Assembly (NCBI RefSeq): GCF_022539505.1
Contig: NC_061514.1
Span: 218,945,837 to 219,009,836, forward strand
Direction: 5' to 3'
Length of the DNA stretch: 64,000 bases
Source: Lolium rigidum
Taxonomy: Eukaryota; Streptophyta; Magnoliopsida; Poales; Poaceae
Shown piece after piece: positions 47,706 to 60,454 of this stretch. Position 1 is the stretch's first letter. Every line of letters starts with the position of its first letter. The position numbers and the translations under genes were made by a program. Below the pieces are notes generated by a model. The model was not told where the DNA came from. It ran no database searches and saw nothing but the letters and a program-made list of their open reading frames with translations.

Positions 47706-50700
47706 TTAACTTTGTTTAGTAACATACTTTGGTTGCACGATTAGTTACTGCTTGTTTAATTGAGTAGTTCATAACTCATCATTATTGTGACAGTACTTTT
47801 GATGCTATTGTATGCTAGTTTGTGCAGTGCTAGGTAGGTATAGCTAGCGATGTCGTCTTACTGCAGACCCCAACGAAGACGTTGACGGGTCTTCTCGGCG
47901 GAAGTTGGATGAGCACTACGAGGCTCATGGTCTCGGATCAGGCTGGAGGACCTTCCAAGGGGCAGCGATGACGAGTCCTCGGAGGAGGGGGATGATGAGA
48001 TGGACAACGATGGTGAGGATGAGAGGGGGGCTGCCGACGAGACCACCGACAGTGGCGTTGCTGGGGGTAGCTCGGATACTACTACCGAGGCCAAGAGGAA
48101 ACGGAAGCGGCGGGCGCCCAAACGGGGTCGGCACCACTCGCGACATAATCACCGCGGTGGACGCCAAGACCGGTCTTCCTCACCGAGCCCAAGCACGTGG
48201 CGAAGGGGTACGGCCTCCAAGCTGGGAGCAATCCTTCGGGACATCGTCGACGTCAACGAGACGAAACTCCGAACCAAGAAGAAGCAGCATCCGCAGGCCC
48301 AACTCCTTGCGCGGCTGCACGCACGGTATGAGTTCCCTGTGGAATACGAGGAACGAGGATACCAAGGATAACATCGTGAACAGACGAGCCCTCTCTAAGT
48401 TCTCCAAGAACCTCGGCGGTTATAAAACCATGCTGAGGGGGATGCTTGGTGACAATGAGACTTGGGAAGAGATCCAGCGCCACTTCCCGCGGATGACGGC
48501 GGAGCGGTATAATAAATTCTTGGAAAACGAGGAGCTCGAGTACACCAAAAGACAATCGACTCAGGGGAAGGAGGTGGCGGATAAGAACATCGGTCACCAC
48601 AATCTCGGTTGCCGTGGCTTCGAAGGCAAGCAGCCGGTATGGGACAAGGAGGACCGGGCCTACATAAATGCGGCCTCGAGCCCCCTTTTGCCAAGTACAA
48701 AGACCCACTCTTCGGGGCATATCTCGGGTCCCGATACCATCGAGAATTGGGTGGGAAACGTGTCACGAAACCTGATGTGGTGGTGGGAGTTGAGTTGGTC
48801 GCCGACGCGAAGGTGATGGCACTTGAGAAAGCGATGGTAAGCAATTTACCGGCTTATTAATTTGATACTGCTCACCAAGTCCATTACATTCTAAAATTGT
48901 TCATGTTACTTCCGGCGGTTGACGGAACAAGCGACCGCCGAATCAGGCGGCTCCTGCGTCCCGGACGTCGGCGGCAAAGTCCGTGGGACACACCTTTTAT
49001 CGGGGTCCGAACACCGTGAAGGCGCGTCCGCTTTGGACAAGCCCCACCGTGTCCCCGGCGCGGAGGAGGTCGCAAGCTTGCCGACTATGGCTTGGACGTG
49101 CCCGCAAGCACTAGGGAGTCGCGGCGGGCGCGGAAGGACCGGGAGCACGAGGCTCTTCCGAAAAAGGTGGCCGACTTGGAAGCAACCATGGAGCAACGCG
49201 TCGGTGCCGAGGTTCGAGCAACGAGTCGATGCCGAGGTTCGAGCAACGCGTCGGTGCGAGGTTGCTAGCAAGGTCGATGACGCGCCGGCCAACGAGGTCA
49301 ATGAAATCATCCACGATCTTGTGCCGACGATGAAGAATTACTTCGACGCCGGCGGTAAGGGACCGATGCCGGTTATCAGCCTAGGCGCCGAGCAATCCCG
49401 GACAACCGGCCTCCAACTAGACACGCTCAATGCACACCCAACTTGGTGACTCCACCCGCCGGCAATGTCGGCGCTAGAGAGGATTCGCCGGACTCGGGGG
49501 CCCCGGTGCTAGCCCCTCGGTCACTGCACGCCCGGCCTCGGTCCTTCAACGCGAGCCGAGCTCGACGCCCTCACGGTAATTAATTTAGTCTCTCAAGCTC
49601 TACAAATTAGTTACTTTGTCGTCGCCCTCTCGACCTACACATGTTTTCACGGGCGAACGCGACTCCTTGCACCTTGCTGCGAATGTGGACAACAAGTTGA
49701 AGGCGAGCGTAGCGGCAGCGGTGTCATCCCGCCAACACGGCGGATTTTCCACTGCGTCGGGATGGATGATAGCTTGAGCCGGGTTCGCGTGAACCGGTCG
49801 TTCACGGGATGCCAAGACCTCCATCCTCCTTATCAACCCCGGAAACGGAAACCCCGCTCACTCTCGGGGACCTCAAGAATCACATCCTTCTATGGCCGAA
49901 AGCCCTAATTCGGCTGAACACCGCCGCCTCCGGTTCGGGAGGCAAGCTATGGCATGGTCACTCCTCGGGATGCGACGGCTGCCCCGGAGTCCTCCACCGA
50001 GCCGGTGGTCCTTTTGGGCCCGATAGCCAGCCCGACGGTCGGCCGAGAGTCGGCACGGAAACGCGTTGGACATCGATCAAGCTCCAATCGATACGTTCAT
50101 CGGCCGAGATGGAGGGCGACGGGGTTTCTCCTTACAAGCCACCCGCCGATCGTACGCTAAAGAAGAAGTTGTTCCTTTCACAAGAAACTCCCGAGCAGGG
50201 AAGACACTACCGCCTTCACCGCTCCACCCCGAGTTGGGCTTACCACGAGGACACTCCTTGGTGCGACCACGGAGGGTATGAAACAAAACGCCACTCCCGG
50301 TTGCGGTAAGAAGAAGACCGGGGAAGCGGAAGAAGTCCGGAGATGTTGCCGCAAGCAAGAAAGTGGTTAATGACAAGTTGCCGAGCCGGTGGAGGAAGAT
50401 GCATCACATAGGCCGAGCCTATGCTGTCGGCACACATTGTCCGGCGAGGTGACGCCGGATATGAGGAGCTTGCATGATACTTGTTCTAATGAAGGAGGAC
50501 CTACTTCTTCGAGATAGAAATCCCTCGTACCCGGTTTTGACGGCGAAGGTGCCCACCGGCTTTGGCTTTGTCACCACATACCTCGCGGACTTGATGTTCA
50601 TTCGATATGAAGACATCTTCGGGCTCTTGAACATGCAACAGCTCGACCGAAACTTGGTCCGCCTCCTATCGCTCGAGCATGGCGCACGATATCGCCATGG

Positions 50701-51205
50701 AGAACACGAGCGCACATCGCTATCATGGACCCCTTCTACATGACTCCGGTTGTCGTCCGAACGAACAAGCGTTTCTAGCGAAGTACATCAAGGATTTCTT
50801 GGTGTTAAACAAGGATAAGAAATGCTTTGTCATACCATATTTCCGCGAGTAAGTATTTGGTTACTAGAGTACCCTCTATTACATTCTTTCATGAATTTCC
50901 TTCATAGTTGATCGAGTATGATGGTTTATTTCCATTTTGCGCAGATTCAAGTACCGCACCCTCCTCCTCTTTTACCCGTATCATTCGGATGTCGGTTACC
51001 TCGACTGCGGGCTTGATCCGGACAAGGACTTCACCGAGCCTTAAGTCTACACTTGATAAAGCCCTCGGCGGCTTCATAGCCGAGGTTGGCATCGACAAAA
51101 TCAGGCATGAGAAGAAAGTGAAAGGTTGCTATGTGTGCAACCACATAACCAAGTTCCCCTGCCTCAAGCAATCGGCGCATGACAATGGGATGGAGGCCTG
51201 GTTTG

Positions 51206-54200
51206 TGTGACGCCCTGGAACCGGTACCATGAGGATCCCAGCGAACCCGCCGAAATCCGCATGATATCGATTCAGAGACGCCCTCCGACACGACGTGCGC
51301 GACGAATCACACACGTGATGCCAGAGGAATTAACACGAGCGGTAACATTACAGCAGGATTACAATAGAGCCCACAAGATACATATATTACAACAACGACT
51401 CCAACGAGTCAAGATACAAATATACAATACAAAGATCCAAATCATACGAGAAGATCGAATACGTCCGAGTACGGACAAGATACAAATTGGACTAAGAGTC
51501 CCGAAGATAACCGATGGCGTCCATAACCTCGCCTGAGGCCAAGCCGGAAGGTAACCTTGCTAACGTCGTCATCTCGTACCGTCAAAGTCGGGCCATCGGT
51601 TGCCGAGCAAAGGGGGAGGAGACAAAAAGAAAGGAAGGCGAGGGTAAGTACCATTGGCACGTACTTGCGAGACAAGACCAGCTATGCTCGCTGGTGGGCG
51701 GTATAAACTTCACCGGCTATATGTGGAGTTTAGCGGCAGCAAAGCTACTATCCAATAGAGACACGCTACAACATCCGTCTACTCGGAGAAGATAAGAGAG
51801 CGCACAAGGTAACCAGATAAATACTACACAAACATAACCCAGCCAATGCGATCCCCCTTCGCCAAGAGGTATTGCAAAGGCACACACACTTTTGAAAGAG
51901 TTTTATTAGAAAATTATTAACAACAGGATATAAGGTGTAAGTTGTTCTATGATCAAGCTATACAATTCCAAGTCGTCCATAACCGCGGACACGGCTTATC
52001 GATAAGATGTACACCCTGCGGGGGTTGCCCAAATGTAACCATACGCATGCTCGAACCCACTTACTACGGGTGGAGTCTCACATCAAGACCGTTCCCAATG
52101 CAAGAGAAAGTTTAATGGGAGCCACCCAACTAAGCTACCCGTGACGAAGTTCGGCCGTACTCCGATACGGACCCAGAGGTTGCGATGGCGTCCAAGGCGG
52201 GCACTAACGACCGGCCAAGGTTAAGTCGGCACGCAATATGAGTACGATACGAGAATATAAACACCCGAAGGCAACGGGAAGTAAATCGTGCATATCGTGC
52301 ATATGGGCAAATAAAACCAAGGTTGTGGCTCCCAATAAACGGACTCGAGGAAAGGTAGTGGGTGATGGGGGTCCCATTCCCCCACGTACGGGTAGAGCGC
52401 TCAATCTCGGAACAGGTAACAAGAACTCGGGTCCTAGGGGACATTAGCGAGTCAAAGTTCCGATGCTTTCGCAAAGGGGCTCACAGATGCCTCTGCTTAC
52501 AATTTTAGTTGTTAACAATTAAGTGAAGCATGTGTATCTCCAACAACTGATAAAGCATGTGATAACCTCCCAACAACCCAACATATCCCGATAACGAGAT
52601 CGAGATAAACAACGAGCCTAAACACGCCTACGACTCGCAAAGCGGCAAACAACAAACAATAGGTAGGGCGAGGAGGTGTATCTCGGACATATAGGTAACG
52701 AGGTGGATAGGACACGTGACACAACGAGAATCGCAACATAGGGATAGCAATAGATCAAAAGAGCATGTAAAAGTAAAATAGGTGAAGGGGTGGGCTCGCT
52801 CTGTGAAAAGCTGCAGAAGAACTTGTCGGAGAACTCGTCGTATCTCACATCACCACTTCGTGATCCTATCCGGGAAGAAGCAAATGCTGGAACACACAAC
52901 GTATGCAATCTTACTACTACGGAAGAAGAATCAGCATGATCATGATATGATATGCATGACATGGCAACATGATGTGGCGATGCAACTTATCCAATTTAAG
53001 CGGAGTCAGAACCCCGGACAAACAAATTAGGTTGGAGTTGCATTTTTACCGGCAAATTTAAGTGTTCGTTAGCATGGCATAGCATGGCAAGGATGAGCTA
53101 CTTCAATATTAAACGGAGCGGAGAAACCTTAGGTGGATATCCAAAATACTCCGCGTATATGTAAGGTGAACATACACGACTATCCACGAGCGACATGATG
53201 CGAGATGCAAACAGGTATATGAATGACATATTCATGTTCCTTATGTTTTTCTGAGTAACTTTCATATAGAACACATTTTATTTCAAGTTATAGTTTGAAA
53301 GATATTAATTTTGCAACATATATGCATTTTCTGGAATTTTGAATAAAACAGAAAAGAGTTGGGGATTTTCTCACCTAAGGAAGAATGGGATTATAAAAAG
53401 GATTGTCTTGCATGGAATGGGATTTGACCCTTGGAGCTCACGGTTGTATTCGGAGGAAGTGTACCAGATGTGCTACTGCACGAATTTGATCAAGAGAAGC
53501 CGGGACAATTGTTGAACCGGACCAAGATGGAGACCTGGATCAGGTGGCCGGCCGCGAGCAACGATCTGACGGCGTGGATCCGGCTGCCAGGACACACAGA
53601 AACAAACAACGAAGGGTCGATCAGACTTCTGGCTTGGACGGAACTCGGACAAGAGCTACCATAAAAAGAAAACGATGGGGCGACGAACCAAAAGCGCGGT
53701 TGATGTGTGTGTGCTGATACACGCAGCCAACTCAAGATGCAGAAAGCCCGCGCCTTGGACCTGGGCGACGCGGAGGAAGACGTGGATCAGAGAGGCGCCT
53801 CGGACGGCGACCTGCGGGATTCAGCAAAGAATAAACAAAAGAAGTGGCCTTGCATGGATTGGAATCGCACAAGGTTTCTCGCAGGCTGAAAGGCAAGGAA
53901 CGAACCAGCTACTCTGTATGCAGATTGCGGTTGATACGTGGATGACTTGACCCAGCCATGCATGCAAGGATTGATCCAGCACAGAACGAAGATAAACATC
54001 GCGAAACAGAGAATAGGCAGAGGACTTCCGACGAACGGGGATGGAGAGGCGCGGCCCAGCAACGTGCTGACGGGCGGAGACCGGCGGCGGACGATGACGA
54101 GACGTGCTTGAATACGCGCGCGGACGTACGGGCAGTCTTGGCGACGGCCGAACTTGGCGAGGCGGAGGGCCGCTGCGTGCGCTTGCGGACGATCGAGGAC

Positions 54201-55110
54201 AGCGACGCGTCGACGTGGAAGACGGCGCGGTCGACGGCAACGGTGACCTTGGCGGAGGCGGCGGCGGATCTTCGGAGGACGACGAACCTGAGGTGGTGCA
54301 TCGCCGGCGACGCTGAGCTTGGCCGAGGCGCGGACGCGCCCTGGTGAGGTCGATGAAGAGCGACCGGGGTGAGCCGGAACGAAACGGACGGAGGCGATGA
54401 AGAACATGGCGAGCATGCAGGCGGCGGGCGGAAGCAAAGCAGGTGCTGTTTTCTCTTGGAATCCAGGAGGAAGAGAGCCCAAGGCGAGGGGAGAAGAGGA
54501 GTGGCGGCGCTGCACAGGGGAAAGTGGAACTAGGGTTCCGCAGGTGGTGGCTGCAAGAGGATTTTATACGGGAGGAACGGACTCGCAGGAACCGTCCCAT
54601 CGCTCGACAGCGACTTGCAGGTCTTCGGATGCTCGTCCGTACAGGAAGGAGAAGACACGAGAGAGAAGGTGGGCTGGACCAGGGATGGATGGGCAAAGAA
54701 AAGAATGGGCTGCCGGTTAAGGAAAAGGTTTGCTGGGCTCCTTCTCTTCAACAATTCTTTTCTTCCTCTTTTCTCACCGATTCTTCCAGGAAGCAAGAGA
54801 AAAGAGTAAAAGGAGGTTTTAAAACATTTAAAATTTGTTTTGAAACTTTGGTTTTGAATTTGAGACGGAGTTGGAAAACATACAAACATAAGAAGTTGAT
54901 TGTTTTAAAATATGAATAAGGAAGGAAGGTTTTATATAGAACCATAGAATAAATTTTGAAAAGATAAAACAAGGTTTGGCAAAATTAGGTTTCACATTTT
55001 AGGAAAAATGCAAGGTGGAAAAATGTATGATGCATGCATGATTATGGAACGACGCGGAAAAACAAAGCAACAAGGAAAATCTAATATTAGGGTTTTTCCG
55101 GGTCGTTACA
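51206..55110 (-). repeat. 3' LTR (left copy) of the non-autonomous retroelement
   Basis: This copy is 3,905 bp long. Open frames on both strands at about 53430-54920 are shared with the other copy, but they overlap each other in opposite directions and match nothing I recognise, so I treat them as chance. A CT-rich or AT-rich transcription-start region could lie in 53200-53400 but is not proven. Confidence 0.9.
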
Positions 55111-55578
55111 ATCGACACCACTAACAAGGAACCTCGCCCCGAGGTTCCACCTCAAGGTACGGGGGAGAGGTGAACTATCGGTCTTCTGGCGACGTGTCGA
55201 TCTCCTCGACACCACTAACAAGAGTTCTTGCTCCATGTTGGTCGGTCGACACCACTAACAAGAAGTCGTTGTTCCGCTATTGATGATGAGCTTCCGTCGG
55301 GATCTTCCGAAGATCGGACCTAATAGGATAAAGGCATAGATCGTCCAACCCGCATCGGAACCTAAGACTCGGAAAACTCAGATAAGAGAGAAGACTCAAA
55401 ACTCGCATAGGTAAGATGAGAAAGAATATAGATAAGGAGAAAAATCAGAGCTAATCAGATCTATCCAACGATTTTTTGAAAATAGGTTTTTGACACAACA
55501 CACAACAACGTCCATTGGCAAGGTTATCCTACAGGCTGGACTAGTGGGGTACCGTCAACCTGAGCTCTGATACCAACT
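55111..55578 (-). other. 468-bp interior of the non-autonomous retroelement
   Basis: It has no coding capacity. The phrase tcgacaccactaacaag occurs three times (from 55112, 55206 and 55246). No convincing polypurine tract is visible next to the left LTR. Retention of the primer site and little else fits a parasite of an autonomous relative. Confidence 0.85.
55564..55575 (-). other. Primer-binding site, initiator tRNA-Met type
   Basis: The minus strand reads TGGTATCAGAGC, the standard plant initiator tRNA-Met primer site, three bases from the LTR end at 55579. Confidence 0.9.
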
Positions 55579-58500
55579 TGTGACGCCCCGGAACCGGTAC
55601 CATGAGGATCCCAGCGAACCCGCCGAAATCCGCATGATATCGATTCGGAGACGCCCTCCGACACGACGTGCGCGACGAATCACACACGTGATGCCGGAGG
55701 AATTAACACGAGCGGTGACATTACGAGCGGATTACAATAGAGCCCACAAGATACATATATTACAACAACGACTCCAACGAGTCAAGATACAAATATACAA
55801 TACAAAGATCCAAATCATACGAGAAGATCGAATACGTCCGAGTACGGACAAGATACAAATTGGACTAAGAGTCCCGAAGATAACCAAGTGGCGTCCATAA
55901 CCACCGCCGAGGCCAAGCCGGAAGGTAACCTTGCTAACGTCGTCATCTCGTACTGTCAAAGTCGGGCCATCGGTTGCCGACAAAAGGGGAGGAGACAAAA
56001 AGAAAGGAAGGCGAGGGTAAGTACCATTGGCACGTACTTGCGAGACAAGACCAGCCTATGCTCGCGGTGGGCGGTATAAACTTCACCGGCTATATGTGGA
56101 GTTTAGCGACGGCAAAGCTACTATCCAATAGAGACACGCTACAACATCCGTCTACTCGGAGAAGATAAGAGAGCGCACAAGGTAACGAGATAAATACTAC
56201 ACAAACATAACCCGGCCAATGCGATCCCCTTCGCCAAGAGGTATTGCAAAGGCACACACACTTTTGAAAGAGTTTTATTAGAAAATTATTAACAACAGGA
56301 TATAAGGTGTAAGTTGTTCTATGATCAAGCTATACAATTCCAAGTCGTCCATAACCGCGGACACGGCTTATCGATAAGATGTACACCCTGCAGGGGTTGC
56401 CCAAATGTAACCATACGCATGCTCGAACCCACTTACTACGGGTGAAGTCTCACATCAAGACCGTTCCCAATGCAAGAGAAAGTTTAATGGGAGCCACCCA
56501 ACTAAGCTACCCGTGACGAAGTTCGGCCGTACTCCGATACGGACCCAGAGGTTGCGATGGCGTCCAAGGCGGGCACTAACGACCGGCCAAGGATAAGTCG
56601 GCACGCAATATGAGTACACTACAGAATATAAACACCCGAAGGCAACAGGAAGTAAATCGTGCATATCGTGCATATGGGCAAATAAAACCAAGGTTGTGGC
56701 TCCCAATAAACAGACTCGAGGAAAGGTAGTGGGTGATGGGGGTCCCATTCCCCCACGTACGGGTAGAGCGCTCAATCTCGGAACAGGTAACAAGAACTCG
56801 GGTCCTAGGGGACATTAGCGAGTCAAAGTTCCGATGCTTTCGCAAAGGGGCTCACAGATGCCTCTGCTTACAATTTTAGTTGTTAACAATTAAGTGAAGC
56901 ATGTGTATCTCCAACAACTGATAAAGCATGTGATAACCTCCCAACAACCCAACATATCCCGATAACAGATCGAGATAAACAACAGAGCCTAAACACGCCT
57001 ACGACTCGCAAAGCTGGCAAACAACAAACAATAGGTAGGGCGAGGAGGTGTATCTCGGACATATAGGTAACGGGTGGATAGGACACGTGACACAACGAGA
57101 ATCGCAACATAGGGATAGCAATAGATCAAAAGAGCATGTAAAAGTAAAATAGGTGAAGGGGTGGGCTCGCCTGTGAAAAGCTGCAGAAGAACTTGTCGGA
57201 GAACTCGTCGTATCTCACATCACCACTTCGTGATCCTATCCGGGAAGAAGCAAATGCTGGAACACACAACGTATGCAATCTTACTACTACGGAAGAAGAA
57301 TCAGCATGATCATGATATGATATGCATAACATGGCAACATGATGTGGCGATGCAACTTATCCAATTTAAGCGGAGTCGGAACCCCGGACAAACAAATTAG
57401 GTTGGAGTTGCATTTTTACCGGCAAATTTAAGTGTTCGTTAGCATGGCATAGCATGGCAAGGATGAGCTACTTCAATATTAAACGGAGCGGAGAAACCTT
57501 AGGTGGATATCCAAAATACTCCGCGTATATGTAAGGTGAACATACACGACTATCCACAAGCGACATGATGCGAGATGCAAACAGGTATATGAATGACATA
57601 TTCATGTTCCTTATGTTTTTCTGAGTAACTTTCATATAGAACACATTTTATTTCAAGTTATAGTTTGAAAGATATTAATTTTGCAACATATATGCATTTT
57701 CTGGAATTTTGAATAAAACAGAAAAGAGTTGGGGATTTTCTCACCTAAGGAAGAATGGGATTATAAAAAGGATTGTCTTGCATGGAATGGGATTTGACCC
57801 TTGGAGCTCACGGTTGTATTCGGAGGAAGTGTACCAGATGTGCTACTGCACGAATTTGATCAAGAGAAGCCGGGACAATTGTTGAACCGGACCAAGATGG
57901 AGACCTGGATCAGGTGGCCGGCCGCGAGCAACGATCTGACGGCGTGGATCCGGCTGCCAGGACACACAGAAACAAACAACGAAGGGTTGATCAGACTTCT
58001 GGCTTGGACGGAACTCGGACAAGAGCTACCATAAAAAGAAAACGATGGGGCGACGAACCAAAAGCGCGGTTGATGTGTGTGTGCTGATACACGCAGCCAA
58101 CTCAAGATGCAGAAAGCCCGCGCCTTGGACCTGGGCGACGCGGAGGAAGACGTGGATCAGAGAGGCGCCTCGGACGGCGACCTGCGGGATTCAGCAAAGA
58201 ATAAACAAAAGAAGTGGCCTTGCATGGATTGGAATCGCACAAGGTTTCTCGCAGGCTGAAAGGCAAGGAACGAACCAGCTACTCTGTATGCAGATTGCGG
58301 TTGATACGTGGATGACTTGACCCAGCCATGCATGCAAGGATTGATCCAGCACAGAACGAAGATAAACATCGCGAAACAGAGAATAGGCAGAGGACTTCCG
58401 ACGAACGGGGATGGAGAGGCGCGGCCCAGCAACGTGCTGACGGGCGGAGACCGGCGGCGGACGATGACGAGACGTGCTTGAATACGCGCGCGGACGTACG

Positions 58501-59480
58501 GGCAGTCTTGGCGACGGCCGAACTTGGCGAGGCGGAGGGCCGCTGCGTGCGCTTGCGGACGATCGAGGACAGCGACGCGTCGACGTGGAAGACGGCGCGG
58601 TCGACGGCAACGGTGACCTTGGCGGAGGCGGCGGCGGATCTTCGGAGGACGACGAACCTGAGGTGGTGCATCGCCGGCGACGCTGAGCTTGGCCGAGGCG
58701 CGGACGCGCCCTGGTGAGGTCGATGAAGAGCGACCGGGGTGAGCCGGAACGAAACGGACGGAGGCGATGAAGAACATGGCGAGCATGCAGGCGGCGGGCG
58801 GAAGCAAAGCAGGTGCTGTTTTCTCTTGGAATCCAGGAGGAAGAGAGCCCAAGGCGAGGGGAGAAGAGGAGTGGCGGCGCTGCACAGGGGAAAGTGGAAC
58901 TAGGGTTCCGCAGGTGGTGGCTGCAAGAGGATTTTATACGGGAGGAACGGACTCGCAGGAACCGTCCCATCGCTCGACAGCGACTTGCAGGTCTTCGGAT
59001 GCTCGTCCGTACAGGAAGGAGAAGACACGAGAGAGAAGGTGGGCTGGACCAGGGATGGATGGGCAAAGAAAAGAATGGGCTGCCGGTTAAGGAAAAGGTT
59101 TGCTGGGCTCCTTCTCTTCAACAATTCTTTTCTTCCTCTTTTCTCACCGATTCTTCCAGGAAGCAAGAGAAAAGAGTAAAAGGAGGTTTTAAAACATTTA
59201 AAATTTGTTTTGAAACTTTGGTTTTGAATTTGAGACGGAGTTGGAAAACATACAAACATAAGAAGTTGATTGTTTTAAAATATGAATAAGGAAGGAAGGT
59301 TTTATATAGAACCATAGAATAAATTTTGAAAAGATAAAACAAGGTTTGGCAAAATTAGGTTTCACATTTTAGGAAAAATGCAAGGTGGAAAAATGTATGA
59401 TGCATGCATGATTATGGAACGACGCGGAAAAACAAAGCAACAAGGAAAATCTAATATTAGGGTTTTTCCGGGTCGTTACA
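55579..59480 (-). repeat. 5' LTR (right copy) of the non-autonomous retroelement
   Basis: This copy is 3,902 bp long. The outer half (about 57700-59480) is almost identical to its partner. The inner part (about 55580-57380) shows tens of substitutions and one- or two-base indels relative to 51206-53010. Confidence 0.9.
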
Positions 59481-60180
59481 GTTTGCCATCCTACAGATGA
59501 GGTCGATTGTAAGGTCTCAGAACGATCTCTTGTTGCCATCCAGTCTTCAGCGGATGTCCGTGAACATGGCGGACACCACCGATGAAAACGTGAGAGCCGA
59601 GTTCCGTGCCATCCGGCGGACCATTTGCACAATACTGTGGAGGGATGTACGCGGTAATGGTGGCTTGTTCCACTATGGTCCCGAACTTTCTAAGGCCGAG
59701 ATAGAAGGCCGATTAGAAGATGGATGTGACGACGGAACATTCAACACGCTCGAGGGCATCCGTCCCTTCCCGCCGAAGCCGAAGCCGAGCTTGACTCAAA
59801 CACTTTTGTCCTTTGCAAATGTTAGTCATAAAATTACTTAAGTAATTTCCATGCTTTTTCTTTGCACTACTCTATGTTATATCTCTCTCTACTAATGTAC
59901 TAACAACTTTCATTTCTTTTTTCGTGTTTGCATAGATGACGTACTATGTCGTCTACCACGGCGGAGGTTCACTGGAGTCTACGAGGACCGGGAAGACCGT
60001 AGGAGGCGGGTCCACCGTTTCGGCGGTAACGACTACAAGGGGTACACCACTTTGGAGGAGGCGGAAACTCGATACGCCAACTTTCGAGCGGGACGAGAGG
60101 AGGGAGATGTGGAGGACCCCTTTCATCGTGATGATGCTTGTCGCCACCGTCTCTCTAGTTTATTATGTCATTGTTCTTTA

Positions 60181-60454
60181 GCTAGGCCATCGACACTGGA
60201 CTTATATGTATTTGTGTAACATGTGCTACTTCGAGTTTGAACCATATGGTCAACTATCTAGTATCTAAACTTGTGTTATTGATGCATGCATGTTATGAAC
60301 ATTTGGGACTTTCTATACCTATTCGTGTTACTTGATGTATATCTTATTACGGTATTTCTCTGTATATTTTGTGTATATACTGTGTATTATGGTGTATATA
60401 CGGTGTAATTCGAGATTTTTTTGGTTCATGTTATTATTACCCACGGCGATTTTT
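60181..60454. other. 3' region of the CACTA-1 second ORF
   Basis: AT-rich, with tgtatatactgtgtattatg-type repeats near 60360-60410; probably the 3' untranslated region. No gene is visible. Confidence 0.45.

Larger units (their letters stand above)
51206..59480 (-). mobile_element. Non-autonomous LTR retroelement with 3.9-kb LTRs and a 468-bp interior
   Basis: Two direct repeats (51206-55110 and 55579-59480) have TG...CA ends: on the minus strand TGTAACGACCCGGAAAAACC at the start and GGGGCGTCACA at the end. They are flanked by the 5-bp duplication gtttg (51201-51205, 59481-59485). A tRNA-iMet-type primer site next to the right copy sets the orientation as minus, so the right copy is the 5' LTR. 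There is no gag or pol, so mobility must depend on proteins from another element. It most resembles a large retrotransposon derivative (LARD), but with an unusually short interior. It interrupts the CACTA-1 second ORF. Confidence 0.92.
47862..60180 (+). pseudogene. CACTA-1 second ORF: tnpA-like start, C48-like and hybrid-binding (viroplasmin-type) domains, split by a retroelement
   Basis: After an acceptor near 47865 the frame encodes an acidic/basic N-terminus (SSRRKLDEHYEAHGLGSGWR), then a tnpA-type region: RRALSKFSKNLGGYKTMLRG, ETWEEIQRHFPRMTAERYNK, FLENEELEYTKRQS. A donor follows at 48839. A charged region lies at 48914-49445. The part at 50740-51205 plus 59486-59841 resembles a degenerate Ulp1/C48 peptidase fold (FKYRTLLLLFYPY, KFPCLKQSAH, IVRSQNDLLLPSSLQRM); removing the retroelement and one gtttg keeps it in frame. 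The last exon, from 59936, has YYVVYHG and, one frame over, GVYEDREDRRRRVHRFGGND and YKGYTTLEEAETRY, the signature of the RNA-DNA-hybrid-binding domain of RNase HI N-termini. A hydrophobic tail ends at 60180. Several frameshifts break the gene. Confidence 0.68.

Noticed and set aside
53430..59290. Long open frames (up to about 290 codons) on both strands inside the 3.9-kb LTRs
   Set aside because: They overlap in opposite directions, are rich in Arg/Ser/Pro from GC-rich DNA, match no family I recognise, and are identical in both copies only because the LTRs are copies.
59936..60180. Endogenous pararetrovirus remnant suggested by the viroplasmin-type fold
   Set aside because: No movement, coat or reverse transcriptase sequence of such a virus is nearby. 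The domain is joined to the CACTA ORF and lies just inside the transposon's own right subterminal repeats.
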